Virus record (IMG/VR): IMGVR_UViG_3300032516_000197
Location: 1-24,184 of that record
Direction: 5' to 3' (one strand)
Length of the DNA stretch: 24,184 bases
Source: a virus
Part shown: positions 1 to 8,535 of the stretch, in pieces
Layout of the letters: each line of letters begins with the position of its first letter
How positions within the stretch are numbered: the stretch's first letter is position 1
Made by a program: the position numbers and the translations under genes
Notes under the pieces: generated by a model
Told to the model about the DNA's origin: nothing
The model's database searches: none
What the model saw: the letters and a program-made list of their open reading frames with translations, nothing else

Positions 1-637
1 ATATAAATCTTGTGTTTAAAAAATTTTCCTGACCACCCGTAACTATAGGCGTTACTGTTGGAGATTCAGTTGGAGGTCTTTTGATTACTAACAATTGCTC
101 CAATGATATTTGGTCTATATTCGCTATTGGATTAGCGTAATTTCTTTGTGTATTAATAAATCTTGGAGGGTTGTAATCATCTGTAAAAAACAATAAAGGT
201 CCAAGAATATTTATCCCTGTTATAAGATACAGTTCATTGAAATTTAAGGTTGTATTTATACCTCCGCCATCATCAACGCTAATTATATGGTACGTCAATG
301 AGCCTGAAAATACATTTAAAGATAGTATCAAGTCAAGTTTTCCTGTCGCTCCAACAGTAAATGCAGGGTCGTGAACAAACCAATAGAGTAAATCATTAGC
401 ATTATCCTCAATAGCTCCAATACATTTTGCAGAACTGCTTAATGGAGTCCCATCAATATAAATCAGCTTGGTTAACGGAGTGTTTCCTTTTGTATTCTCT
501 ATAACGCCTACCTCTGATTTTTCTGTAGAACCCATACGAATATTCATAGCGTCAACGTACTCTCCATCAGGAAGGATACGTTGGTCCACCATTTTATTCA
601 TTCTACCCGCTAAAAAATTTCTTGATATTTTCGCCAT
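1..637 (-). CDS. Muzzle/stabilisation-type virion protein, 3' end outside window
   Basis: This open frame starts at an ATG at 635-637 and runs without a stop to the left edge, giving at least 212 residues. The N-terminus begins MAKISRNFLAGRMNKMVDQR and goes on to segments reading DGEYVDAMNIRMGSTEKSE and GVIENTKGNTPL, then IGAIEDNANDLLYWFVHDP. This order (a short basic start, a D-A-M-N-I/V-R motif, an E-N-x-K-G-N motif, then a propeller-like 'LLYWFV' strand) is what I remember for the large stabilisation or muzzle proteins at the tail end of crAss-like phage structural modules. It starts 1 base after the stop of the upstream ring-protein gene, so it is co-transcribed with it. The role as a tail-hub or muzzle component is inferred from motif memory and position. 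The C-terminal part cannot be judged. Confidence 0.6.
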   Translation of the reverse strand, partial: MAKISRNFLAGRMNKMVDQRILPDGEYVDAMNIRMGSTEKSEVGVIENTKGNTPLTKLIYIDGTPLSSSAKCIGAIEDNANDLLYWFVHDPAFTVGATGKLDLILSLNVFSGSLTYHIISVDDGGGINTTLNFNELYLITGINILGPLLFFTDDYNPPRFINTQRNYANPIANIDQISLEQLLVIKRPPTESPTVTPIVTGGQENFLNTRFI

Positions 638-638
638 C

Positions 639-1562
639 TTACTTGATTAACTTGTCCATTCCACGTAAATTCATTAACAATCTCCCGGGATGAATGTTGC
701 TGATTCTTATTTTTGCATTTGCCAACAATGCTCTTCGGTCTTTTTTTGCTCTTTGAATTATATACTCTTGAACTCCGAACTTTGCATTTAATATCTCATA
801 CTTAATTGCTGCATAAACATATTGTTCAAATAATTTATTTACAGTAATTAAAGAATTGTCTCCTCCTTCCATACCATCGGATATGTACTCAAGAATACAC
901 AATTCTCCTGCCATACTCGAATCAAAGTTTATAACTCCTGCTTTTTTATCAATATTGAAAGTAGGATTAAAATTTGCTGTTTCTGTATTCAAACCAAATG
1001 CATCGCCAATTCTATAATCAAAATACCACATACCATCATAATTCCAACCATATTGATTGTCAAATTGGTTTCCGCTATTGAGATATATACTTTTTTTAGT
1101 TTTTCTAATTCTGTCAAAATCAATATCAGAATACTGAGGTTGAAGAATATTTCCATTTTGGTCAAAAAGGATATTTCCTTGTTGGTCCTGTAAGTATGCA
1201 TTTGAAGATAATGTTTGAATGTTCTCAGTAAGAGGTCTCAGCAATCCATCTTTGTACATTGATATTCTTACCCAATTTACATAGTCGTGAGGTAATACAA
1301 ATCTTAAAGAATCAACTACACTTAGCTCTAATACTTTTACTTCCTTAAAAGCATCGTAATTCAGCTCCTGAATAGCACGTTTGGCGTGAAATAATACTTT
1401 GTATCGTTCCTCATTATTTATCAATGAGTGATTTCCTGAATACATCAACAAAAAATTGTTAACAATGTCGGTTAGGCTTACATATTGGTATGAACCCCAA
1501 TTTGCTTCTTGAGGACTTCCACCGTTATTGTCATAATATTGATATTGAGATAAATATGCCAT
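639..1562 (-). CDS. Head-tail connector/ring protein (virion structural)
   Basis: This 307-residue protein has no signal peptide or membrane segment. Residues about 27-75 carry the pattern SLTDIVNNFLLMY, then HAKRAIQELNYDAFKEVKVLEL, followed by LPHDYVNWVRISMYKDG. In my memory of uncultured Bacteroidota and crAss-like phages this pattern marks a conserved structural protein of the neck (ring protein, playing the part of a head-completion adaptor). Residues about 120-145 hold two short repeated strands ending in DQQGNILFDQNGNILQ. The C-terminal third is helical and basic. The gene lies between another ring-like gene (18 bases upstream) and the muzzle-type gene, which is the expected place for a connector. 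Assignment rests on sequence recognition and order, not on a search. Confidence 0.6.
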   Translation of the reverse strand: MAYLSQYQYYDNNGGSPQEANWGSYQYVSLTDIVNNFLLMYSGNHSLINNEERYKVLFHAKRAIQELNYDAFKEVKVLELSVVDSLRFVLPHDYVNWVRISMYKDGLLRPLTENIQTLSSNAYLQDQQGNILFDQNGNILQPQYSDIDFDRIRKTKKSIYLNSGNQFDNQYGWNYDGMWYFDYRIGDAFGLNTETANFNPTFNIDKKAGVINFDSSMAGELCILEYISDGMEGGDNSLITVNKLFEQYVYAAIKYEILNAKFGVQEYIIQRAKKDRRALLANAKIRISNIHPGRLLMNLRGMDKLIK

Positions 1563-1580
1563 TTGTCGTATTTTTTATTA

Positions 1581-2546
1581 TTATTGCTGCATACTAAATG
1601 TAGGCTGTTCGTGTTGTTGTTGAGCCATACCGAATTGAGTAACTTCAGATTCTCTAATAGACATACCACAGTACTCAAGTATTTTTGTAACTAATTTATA
1701 TTCATCCTCTGTAGGAAGCTCAAAGTCTTGATAATCAGTTTGTGATTGGTCAAAAGAAGGAGAACCATCTACCAATGAAATGTAAGTCCATTTAGGAACT
1801 TTAGGAAATCTAAAATAAACAGCCTGAACTTGCCCTTGAGTTGATATTGTACTTGGATATAATTCAAGTACACTTCCTTGATAAACATAAGAAGGATACT
1901 CATTAGAAGGCGCTGTAAGATTTGAACTATTTAACATAGTTATTTTTCCCATACTTACCTTATCTGCTTCAGTTAGGCTTGAGGCTTTAAATATAGCAAA
2001 TCCATTATTAGTCGGTGCGCCTGTTGGAAATATATTTGATGATAATAATATTTGCGTATTACTTGTTACAGAGACAACGGTACTTGTTGCTTTTGTAGTT
2101 GTATTTACTACAATATCTCCTGATATTATTCCATAAGTTGTAAAATTACCTGTAGTGCAAACAAGGTTATTTGTAACTTCAGTTCCACTTTGTATTCCAC
2201 TTGTTAGCATTATTGGATAACAAAGTAATTTTAATAGGTAGTATGATTCATCTCCTGTAGTTACAAGAGATGGAACAAAAAACTTGTTGTCAGTTGATTT
2301 TGTAAGTGAGTTTGTAACCAAAAAACTTTCTAAAGTTTCCGCAAGTGGGCTTTCAATATCAGCGTAATCAGTTCCTGAACCACGTTGATTCTCTGCATTT
2401 ATAGTTTTATTATAACTGCTATAGTATTCCTCGTAGATTTCCATCTGAGCGTTTTTGGCATACAAATTGAAATCTGATGGAGAAATGTATCCATAATTGT
2501 TTTTATTTAATATGGATAAAACTGCATTTCTAACCTCGTTTATCAT
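1581..2546 (-). CDS. Virion structural protein, probable neck ring protein with inserted beta module
   Basis: 321 residues. The N-terminal 60 residues are helical (INEVRNAVLSILNKNNYGYI, then SPSDFNLYAKNAQMEIYEEY). The C-terminal part has FPKVPKWTYISLVDGSP, FDQSQTDYQDFELP and ILEYCGMSIRESEVTQFG; I recall this combination as a widespread phage structural protein next to the capsid gene. Residues about 122-190 form a separate Thr/Ser/Val-rich beta module (LVCTTGNF, SGDIVVN, SSNIF) resembling segments in the capsid protein and in the protein at 18095-18583. The C-terminus is Gln-rich. The gene follows an intrinsic terminator (2570-2600) and has its own TATATTTG box 15 bases upstream of the ATG, so it may start a sub-operon with the next two genes. 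Confidence 0.6.
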   Translation of the reverse strand: MINEVRNAVLSILNKNNYGYISPSDFNLYAKNAQMEIYEEYYSSYNKTINAENQRGSGTDYADIESPLAETLESFLVTNSLTKSTDNKFFVPSLVTTGDESYYLLKLLCYPIMLTSGIQSGTEVTNNLVCTTGNFTTYGIISGDIVVNTTTKATSTVVSVTSNTQILLSSNIFPTGAPTNNGFAIFKASSLTEADKVSMGKITMLNSSNLTAPSNEYPSYVYQGSVLELYPSTISTQGQVQAVYFRFPKVPKWTYISLVDGSPSFDQSQTDYQDFELPTEDEYKLVTKILEYCGMSIRESEVTQFGMAQQQHEQPTFSMQQ

Positions 2547-2561
2547 CTTTATTCTTTTTTA

Positions 2562-2569
2562 CAAATATA
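2562..2569 (-). promoter_or_regulatory. Candidate Bacteroidota -7 promoter box (TATATTTG)
   Basis: The minus strand reads TATATTTG, matching the TAnnTTTG -7 consensus of Bacteroidota housekeeping promoters, 15 bases upstream of the ATG at 2546. No clear TTTG -33 box is present; that position falls inside the preceding terminator stem. Proposed to re-initiate transcription after the terminator. Confidence 0.4.
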
Positions 2570-2600
2570 CATAAAAAAAGCACAGAAATAAATCTGTGCT
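2570..2600 (-). terminator. Intrinsic terminator after the 247-aa head protein gene
   Basis: On the minus strand AGCACAGA, loop TTTATT and TCTGTGCT form a perfect 8-bp stem followed directly by seven T. The stop codon of the upstream gene is at 2635, about 35 bases before the stem, and the next gene starts at 2546. This is a textbook intrinsic terminator placed inside the structural block. Confidence 0.85.
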
Positions 2601-2634
2601 AATTTTTGACCAAGGACACCTCAATCCGTTTTTA

Positions 2635-3378
2635 TTATTGTGGAAGATTGGCTTCCAACATTTTAAGCGAATCAATACCTTCATCACTTGATAAGAAACC
2701 TGCTGCCATATCATAAGGGTCTTCCCCAAATGGCACTGATAACATTTTCTTTTTGTTAGTTGGAGTATTAAACCAAATCTCCTTATCTCCATTGCGTAAT
2801 GCTAATAATTTTTCTTCAAAGAATAATCTAATCTTAGCTTGAAACTGAAGTTCAGGGTCATTCAATGTAGTCAAGAATCCTATTGGGTCATTTTTAGCAA
2901 ACACTAATATGTCTCGTTTTAATTCTGCTGTCGAGATTGTTGAGGGGTCTTTACCAAACATAACTCTTGTAAGAGTTTCTATTTGCTCAAGAGAAAGTTT
3001 TCTTGCTTCAACTAAAGCATCGATTTCAATATCTAAGCTCTCAACCTCATAAGCTGCGTCTTTTTCTTCATCTACCTCAACGAATATTCTTCCGTTTAAT
3101 GGATGGTAGTGTAAAAATGCTTGAAGCGCAGGATTTGTTCTTGGAACACTTAAAAATCCATCCTCAAACATAATTGGCTCAAGTATTGCGTTTCCATCTT
3201 GCTCATCCTCAAATGGAGACTTTTGATTTATTGCATATCTAAGAGCGCGGTTTTCATTCTTTTTTTCATCGTACCACATTAGTGGGAATCTTGGATGATT
3301 TCTTGCCGCTAAACTATAAGAAAGCGGATTTCCATTTACTAATTTGTAGACTTTGTCTACTGAAACTACTGTTGCCAT
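2635..3378 (-). CDS. Conserved head-associated protein of unknown function
   Basis: 247 residues, acidic, with no signal peptide or membrane segment. The N-terminus (VSVDKVYKLVNGNPLSYSLA) leads to FPLMWYDEKKNENRALRYA, then QKSPFEDEQDGNAILEPIMF and NPALQAFLHYHPLNGRIFVE. Residues about 110-200 are mostly helical (LDIEIDALVEARKLSLEQIE, TAELKRDILVFAKNDPIGFL). The end carries KKKMLSVPFGEDPYDMAAGF. I recognise this as a conserved protein found beside the capsid gene in uncultured phages, but I know of no assigned function. It is flanked by terminators: one after the capsid gene upstream and one after its own stop. The leader has four to five AAATT-type pentamers. A structural or head-maturation role is inferred from position only. 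Confidence 0.6.
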   Translation of the reverse strand: MATVVSVDKVYKLVNGNPLSYSLAARNHPRFPLMWYDEKKNENRALRYAINQKSPFEDEQDGNAILEPIMFEDGFLSVPRTNPALQAFLHYHPLNGRIFVEVDEEKDAAYEVESLDIEIDALVEARKLSLEQIETLTRVMFGKDPSTISTAELKRDILVFAKNDPIGFLTTLNDPELQFQAKIRLFFEEKLLALRNGDKEIWFNTPTNKKKMLSVPFGEDPYDMAAGFLSSDEGIDSLKMLEANLPQ

Positions 3379-3390
3379 TTTTTGTTAATT

Positions 3391-3416
3391 ATTTAATTTA
3401 ATTTAATTTAATTTTT
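3391..3416 (-). repeat. AATTT pentamer repeat in the 5' leader
   Basis: The plus strand shows ATTTA ATTTA ATTTA ATTTA ATTTT, which on the minus strand is an A/T-only leader of AAATT units ahead of the ATG at 3378. A similar leader sits before the gene starting at 12808. It probably keeps the ribosome site unstructured. Confidence 0.5.
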
Positions 3417-3422
3417 TAAAAT

Positions 3423-3455
3423 ATAAAAAGGAGAGTGCCTTTAAAGACACTCCCC
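3423..3455 (-). terminator. Intrinsic terminator directly after the major capsid gene
   Basis: On the minus strand GGGGAGTG, a 10-base loop and CACTCTCC form an 8-bp stem with one G-U pair, followed by TTTTTATAT. It begins about 13 bases after the capsid stop codon at 3469. Good stem, G/C-rich base and T tail support a real terminator that would raise capsid mRNA relative to downstream genes. Confidence 0.8.
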
Positions 3456-3468
3456 GATTTACTATATA

Positions 3469-4887
3469 CTATCCGAAACGGAATAACACAAAGTTGTTTG
3501 CACCTAAAGTACATACACATCTTTCAGACAAGAAGTTAACCTCCATTGCGTCTAAGTCAGATGTTTGAGCACCACCGGCAGAACCTGTAATCCACGTTTT
3601 GTATCTACGGTCTTCAGCTTCTGAAGCACGGTATCTAACGTGTAAGAAAGGTCTCTTTGCGTTTTTACCCATAATTTGGTCGTACACTGATGTAGAACCG
3701 GCAGGAACCATAAGTCCTGTGATTGTACCCGTAGCAGTAGCTGCAACGTTAGACAAACCACCTCTCATAGTTGGGTCGTTTAGATATTTCCAATCAGATT
3801 TGTAGAAATCGTAACCTCTACGGAATCCTGTGAAACCTAAGTTAAGAGCCATATCAACATCATTATCGAATAAACCAAAAGATGCAGATTGAGCAACACC
3901 ACCTGAAGTGTATCCATTTAATGTTGCCAACATATTGTCGATGTCAAAAGACAATCCACGATTAACAAAAACAACGTTTTCTTCGATAGCACCTTGCTTG
4001 TCTAAACGAGAAACAATAGAATCCCACTCATTCAAAGAAGTTGGAGAACCACCTCCCCAAACGTTACCTCTATTGTTTACAACATAGAAGATACCTTCAG
4101 ACCCCATCATACCTGCTGTTTTAGCGCCCGAACCGGTTGCGGCAGGAACTGCTTCAATCATAGAAGTTTCGATGTAATCTTCAAAACGCAAACGAGTTTC
4201 GTGCTCTGATTTTAAATACCACAAGTACCCTGTAGCACCGTTCTCAGTAGTAACTTCAACCCATCCGATTTGAGCCATATCAGAACCATTAACCGCATAT
4301 TTATCTTTCAAGATAATTGGGTTATTGCTGTAGATGTCATCTTCAGCTTCCAAAGAACCAACCATTCCGTTAGTTCCTTTTTTAAACTCAGAGCCGTAAA
4401 TAAATACAGTGCATTGAGTAGATACAGCAAATGCTTGTCCTGTTGCTTCGTAGTAAGCTACTGTGAAAGTAGTTGCTGAAGGAACTGCTGTAACAATTGC
4501 TTTGTTAAACACACCTGATGCGTTATTTTGAATCATCACAGTTTGACCTACTCTGATTGCAACGTAAGTAACGCCTGAATCAGCCACAGTGAAAGTAGCA
4601 GTATTTGCTGCTGCTGCCGCACCTGAAGTACAGTTTGTATACTTAATATGAAGACGACCTTGTTCTGCCCATTTGATTTGGTCAGAATTAGAAGGCATCT
4701 CTGCACCTACCATTCTCAAGAATGATGCGATGGTTCTATTACCGTAACGCTCAAATTCTTTTTCGTAAGTATCAGGAAGATACTGATTCAAAAAGTTGAA
4801 GTTGGTAATGTAGTTTGTCTGCAACGCTACTTGCTCAGCACTTGGCTGTAATGCAAAAGTAGGGTTTGATAATAATGTACCTGCCAT
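3469..4887 (-). CDS. Major capsid protein
   Basis: 472 residues, the size expected for a HK97-fold capsid subunit of this phage type. The N-terminus (TLLSNPTFALQPSAEQVALQ) is followed by a helical region with YLPDTYEKEFERYGNRTIAS and RMVGAEMPSNSDQIKWAEQG. Residues about 87-166 are a Thr/Ala/Val-rich beta insertion. Downstream are RLRFEDYIETSMIEAVPA, then NNRGNVWGGGSPTSLNEWD, SFDIDNMLATLNGYTSGG and a C-terminal region ending in CVCTLGANNFVLFRFG. It lies directly after the scaffold-like gene, with portal and terminase upstream, and ends at its own terminator. Base composition is clearly richer in G+C than most neighbours (29 of 60 in the line at 3541), as often seen in highly expressed genes. 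Function is inferred from order, length and recalled similarity. Confidence 0.8.
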   Translation of the reverse strand: MAGTLLSNPTFALQPSAEQVALQTNYITNFNFLNQYLPDTYEKEFERYGNRTIASFLRMVGAEMPSNSDQIKWAEQGRLHIKYTNCTSGAAAAANTATFTVADSGVTYVAIRVGQTVMIQNNASGVFNKAIVTAVPSATTFTVAYYEATGQAFAVSTQCTVFIYGSEFKKGTNGMVGSLEAEDDIYSNNPIILKDKYAVNGSDMAQIGWVEVTTENGATGYLWYLKSEHETRLRFEDYIETSMIEAVPAATGSGAKTAGMMGSEGIFYVVNNRGNVWGGGSPTSLNEWDSIVSRLDKQGAIEENVVFVNRGLSFDIDNMLATLNGYTSGGVAQSASFGLFDNDVDMALNLGFTGFRRGYDFYKSDWKYLNDPTMRGGLSNVAATATGTITGLMVPAGSTSVYDQIMGKNAKRPFLHVRYRASEAEDRRYKTWITGSAGGAQTSDLDAMEVNFLSERCVCTLGANNFVLFRFG

Positions 4888-4905
4888 TTTTTTTAATTTT
4901 TAAAT

Positions 4906-6051
4906 TTATATTTTTTTCATACTACGGATTTTTAGACTCTTACCGGAATCAGGGTTTACCGCTTTTACCTGCATTCCTTCCATTGATTTTGTGATTTCAG
5001 GAGCTCTATTTGCGGACATTTGAATATTTTTAATGTTCTTCATAGTACCTTCAGTCGCATCTGCTTGTCCTTGTTCGTAAAAGAACTTTGCAAATTTCTC
5101 AGGATTCATAGCTACAGCTAATGACCTATGATAACCTGCCGCATCCTTAATTAAGCCCTGCTCATCTAAAAACTTATTTATAAAGTTTGCAGGTGTAGCT
5201 TGTGCCTTTTTAAGTTCATTAGCATCTCCGGGATTGAAAGCGATTCGCTTGTCATTAACATTGAACTCAAAACCTTTGAACTCTCCGTTAAATACCTCAT
5301 CAGTCTTTTGGTTAAACCAATTCCTTTTTCTTTCATTCTCTTCCTCATTAGTCTTCGCTTGCTTGGTATATTGCTTGTAGCTTTCATAAATTTCTCTCTC
5401 CTCATCAGAAATCAGTGGAGCACTTGACTCAAGTGGCACTTTGTATTGTTCTTTTTGAGCATTAAAAAATTTCTTTGCCTCAGCAACTGCCTTTTTTGTT
5501 GCAATCTTAACTCTTTTTATGTGTGATTCATCATCAATGTCTTCGTCATAACGATAATCATCCATTAAAGAGTCAATATCATCAGCATCAAGTCCTTCTT
5601 GAGTTGCTGATAAATATTGTTCAAGTAAACTTTCCGAGTCCATTGAGTCAAAATCTTTTTTAAGACTTAAAAAATCCTCAAATCCTCTTCCTGTTTCTTT
5701 TTTGTATTTCATATAAGCGGCAACATCTTCAGGTAAAGCCTCAGCTTCTTGCCTTTGAGATGTCAATTCATCTAATGAATTAATCTGCTTATTGTATCTT
5801 TTTCCAATATATGAAAGAACTTGCTCTTCATTTAATTCAACCTCTTGCCGTTGCTGTTGCTCTTGCTCTTGCTGTTGCTCCTGCTGTTGCTCTTGCTCTT
5901 GCTGTTGCTCCTGCTGTTGCTCTTGCTCTTGCTGCTGCCCCGGTATATTTACATTTTGAAATTGTTGCTCGTGTTTTTCAAGTAACTCTTGTTCTACTTG
6001 AGCAGTTCCTTTCTCTTCTGTACCATCTAATAATCTTACTTTAATTTCCAT
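4906..6051 (-). CDS. Probable capsid scaffolding protein
   Basis: 381 residues, strongly acidic and helical. Residues 39-69 are a low-complexity Gln/Glu tract built on the 10-residue unit EQEQQQEQQQ. After it come EVELNEEQVLSYIGKRYNKQ and long charged helices (about 90-260), then a C-terminal part with FINKFLDEQGLIKDAAGYHR and a basic tail ending in KSLKIRSMKKI. An acidic coiled-coil protein with a basic C-terminus placed between portal and capsid genes is the usual profile of a scaffolding protein, the short basic tail being the likely capsid contact. No protease motif was recognised. The leader carries the ATCAAATCAAATG start context and a TAGCTTTG box, so it may begin a capsid transcript. 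Confidence 0.6.
   Translation of the reverse strand: MEIKVRLLDGTEEKGTAQVEQELLEKHEQQFQNVNIPGQQQEQEQQQEQQQEQEQQQEQQQEQEQQQRQEVELNEEQVLSYIGKRYNKQINSLDELTSQRQEAEALPEDVAAYMKYKKETGRGFEDFLSLKKDFDSMDSESLLEQYLSATQEGLDADDIDSLMDDYRYDEDIDDESHIKRVKIATKKAVAEAKKFFNAQKEQYKVPLESSAPLISDEEREIYESYKQYTKQAKTNEEENERKRNWFNQKTDEVFNGEFKGFEFNVNDKRIAFNPGDANELKKAQATPANFINKFLDEQGLIKDAAGYHRSLAVAMNPEKFAKFFYEQGQADATEGTMKNIKNIQMSANRAPEITKSMEGMQVKAVNPDSGKSLKIRSMKKI
5845..5937 (-). repeat. 30-bp in-frame repeat encoding a Gln/Glu tract
   Basis: Just over three tandem copies of a 30-bp unit rich in TTGCTC and TTGCTG encode EQEQQQEQQQ-type units in residues 39-69 of the scaffold-like protein. Being in frame and a multiple of three, it can change length without breaking the gene. 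Confidence 0.8.
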
Positions 6052-6072
6052 TTGATTTGATTTAATTTTTTA

Positions 6073-6080
6073 CAAAGCTA
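6073..6080 (-). promoter_or_regulatory. Candidate Bacteroidota -7 promoter box (TAGCTTTG)
   Basis: The minus strand reads TAGCTTTG 21 bases upstream of the ATG at 6051, in the 48-base gap between portal and scaffold-like genes. It matches TAnnTTTG; no convincing -33 TTTG lies at the right distance. Possible separate start for capsid transcription. Confidence 0.4.
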
Positions 6081-6099
6081 TACAATTTTTTTTAATATT

Positions 6100-8535
6100 T
6101 TAACGAGGCTCAAATTCAGCCAAATCAAAGCCATCTAAACTATCTTCATTTGATTCAAAATTCAATGGAGGAAGATTGTTTTTACGTTGGTCTATTAATT
6201 TAGATTGCTCTGTATTTTGTTGACTAATCCGCTTAGCTTTAGCATCTTCACGAGCCTGTTCACGACCGCCTAACGTCTCCATTTCCATACCGTGAAGTTT
6301 TTGATTATACATAAACTCTTCTGCCATTAAGTGAGATTTTAGTTCAGCTTCTACTTGAATTTTCCTAATAGTTAATTCAGTTTCCATCTGCATCAACTGA
6401 CTTTTAGTTTGAACTTCTGTCTGCATTTTTTGCATAGCCATTTGACCTGCCATTTCTTGAGACTTCAATTGCTGTTGAGCCTGCATAGCTTGTTGTTGCA
6501 TTTTCAGTTGGTCTTCACGCTCTTGCTTCTTAATTCGTTTCATTTTCAATAATTGATTAGCAAGTTTAAGATTTTTAATCTCACGAATATCAATAGCATC
6601 TTCAAGATTAATATCTCCTTTTTGTAAAGCCATTTGAACATTAGCTTCAAGTTGTGCTCTCTGCTCTTCATCAGGCGCAACTTCAATAAATATACCAAAG
6701 TCGTAAATATAAAGGTCTGCTATATCTCCTAAAATAGACACATTGTACCTGCCAATTTGATTAATAAACTCATCTTTAAAGTCAGAGTATTCTAATATAT
6801 CTCCAATTCTATAAGTTAATGCCTCTGCCATTGAGCGATATATATATAAACCTCCATCAAGTATATGTCGAGTTGCTGTATTTGAGTTTAAAGCTGCTAA
6901 CTTCTGTAATCCTACTAAAGAATTAGGGTCAGGAGTAGAACCATCTCGTGCTTCGTTAAGCCCGGTTACAGTTCTAATCATATCCATATAGTGATTATAA
7001 TTAGTGATAAGCATTTGAGTTTTACCTACACCTGTGTTAGAGCTTAATTGAGTAATAGGAACTTTAGCATTATTAAAATCTCCATCTTGAGTAAAACTTC
7101 TACCAATTACCGAACCTGTTTGGAAATAAAGTCTTAGAGCGTCTTCCGGGTTGTAAGCAGCGCCACTTCCTAAATCAACTTCATTAAGTCCATCAGCATC
7201 AATAAATACACCATCAGGAACAACTCGATTAATTACTTGTTGTAATTTTAAATGTGTAATTTGAATAAGGTCTGCAAACGGTATCATTCTACGAACTAAA
7301 GACTCTATAGCTCCTTTATACATTCTTGGGGCACAAGCTACATAATTTGGCAATGCGTGTTGAGAAGCAGACTTTGGCCGTACCATATTCTCAGACATTT
7401 TCCATTGTAAAAGAATATTAGTTCCCATTACCATAATACCTTCATACCATACGTCAATAGTTTTTTCTATTTTCTCAAAATTACCTTCTTCCATCATTTG
7501 TGCCGGAGGATTGAAAGTATCATCTTTAGGAATAACTCGTGAACCGCCATTCTCAAGAATTTTTTTCTTAAAAACTATTTTCTTTGTAGTTTTATAATTA
7601 AAGTACATCAATGTACAAGTATCTCTTGAAAATACACTATTTTCGTAGAATTGAGCCACATTAAAATAATCATACCAACTTTGACTATATTGAGTAATTT
7701 CCTGTAAGTCTTCTTTAGTAAGGCTTTGGTCAATTTTCATTAACTCACTAATTGGAAGAGTTTTAATTTCTCCCCAATAAAAACAATCTTTAAAGTGAGG
7801 GTCTTCAGTATAGCTATAAACAACATTTGCAGGGTCAACATAAGATATTTTAACTCCTGTTCCTTGAAGAAATTCGTGTTTAGCAATAGATATACCAAGT
7901 ACTGTAGCATCGTAATCTAATCTCCAACGAATGTCGTTATAATGATTCTCATCAAATATGGTGTTAATAGCTTCTTCTTCTGCAATCTCAATTGCGGGTT
8001 TATAATTAAGTTGCATAAACAAAGAAAGTTCTTCATCTGATTCAGGAAGTTTTTCAGGGTCCATTGTAAATGCATCAAAACCTGTGCTTTCTTTTATTTG
8101 ATTTAAAACAGGTTTAGCAATCATTTGCCCTTCAATCATATCCTGATACTTACTTCTTTTGGATTGAGACATAGCGTCTTGCGCGTATACCTTTACCTTA
8201 AACAATCTATCGGACATCCCATTAACAACAATATCAACAAACTTAGGAATAATAGGAACAGGTGTCCAATCCAAGTTCAAATAAGATAAATCTCCATCAA
8301 TAGCTAATTCATTCTTATACTTTGAAATCGACTGCTCCCCTCTTGCATATAGCCTTAGCCTATGAAATTCTCTCCATTGACCATAATATCTACAATTATT
8401 TCCATCCTTTCTGAACCATTCATATTGAATAGCTTGACCAACTTGTAATCCAAATTGTTGGGATGCTTTTTCCTTATCAGTAGCTAACTGACTTGGAAAG
8501 GCTGACGATGTAATATCTATTGTTACGTTTTTCAT
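6100..8535 (-). CDS. Portal protein
   Basis: 811 residues, the large portal size typical of crAss-like and related phages. The N-terminal region has YYGQWREFHRLRLYARGEQS, then IDGDLSYLNLDWTPVPIIPK and FVDIVVNGMSDRLFKVKVYA, a block I recall as characteristic of these portals. The centre contains PLPNYVACAPRMYKGAIESL-like text (ALPNYVACAPRMYKGAIES) and a clip/stem candidate region. From about residue 640 to 770 the protein is a long Gln/Met/Lys-rich helix, consistent with a crown or barrel at the portal C-terminus. The ATG overlaps the terminase stop in ATGA, so the two are translationally coupled. The portal dodecamer would form the packaging channel at one capsid vertex. Function is assigned from recalled sequence pattern and TerL adjacency. 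Confidence 0.85.
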   Translation of the reverse strand: MKNVTIDITSSAFPSQLATDKEKASQQFGLQVGQAIQYEWFRKDGNNCRYYGQWREFHRLRLYARGEQSISKYKNELAIDGDLSYLNLDWTPVPIIPKFVDIVVNGMSDRLFKVKVYAQDAMSQSKRSKYQDMIEGQMIAKPVLNQIKESTGFDAFTMDPEKLPESDEELSLFMQLNYKPAIEIAEEEAINTIFDENHYNDIRWRLDYDATVLGISIAKHEFLQGTGVKISYVDPANVVYSYTEDPHFKDCFYWGEIKTLPISELMKIDQSLTKEDLQEITQYSQSWYDYFNVAQFYENSVFSRDTCTLMYFNYKTTKKIVFKKKILENGGSRVIPKDDTFNPPAQMMEEGNFEKIEKTIDVWYEGIMVMGTNILLQWKMSENMVRPKSASQHALPNYVACAPRMYKGAIESLVRRMIPFADLIQITHLKLQQVINRVVPDGVFIDADGLNEVDLGSGAAYNPEDALRLYFQTGSVIGRSFTQDGDFNNAKVPITQLSSNTGVGKTQMLITNYNHYMDMIRTVTGLNEARDGSTPDPNSLVGLQKLAALNSNTATRHILDGGLYIYRSMAEALTYRIGDILEYSDFKDEFINQIGRYNVSILGDIADLYIYDFGIFIEVAPDEEQRAQLEANVQMALQKGDINLEDAIDIREIKNLKLANQLLKMKRIKKQEREDQLKMQQQAMQAQQQLKSQEMAGQMAMQKMQTEVQTKSQLMQMETELTIRKIQVEAELKSHLMAEEFMYNQKLHGMEMETLGGREQAREDAKAKRISQQNTEQSKLIDQRKNNLPPLNFESNEDSLDGFDLAEFEPR

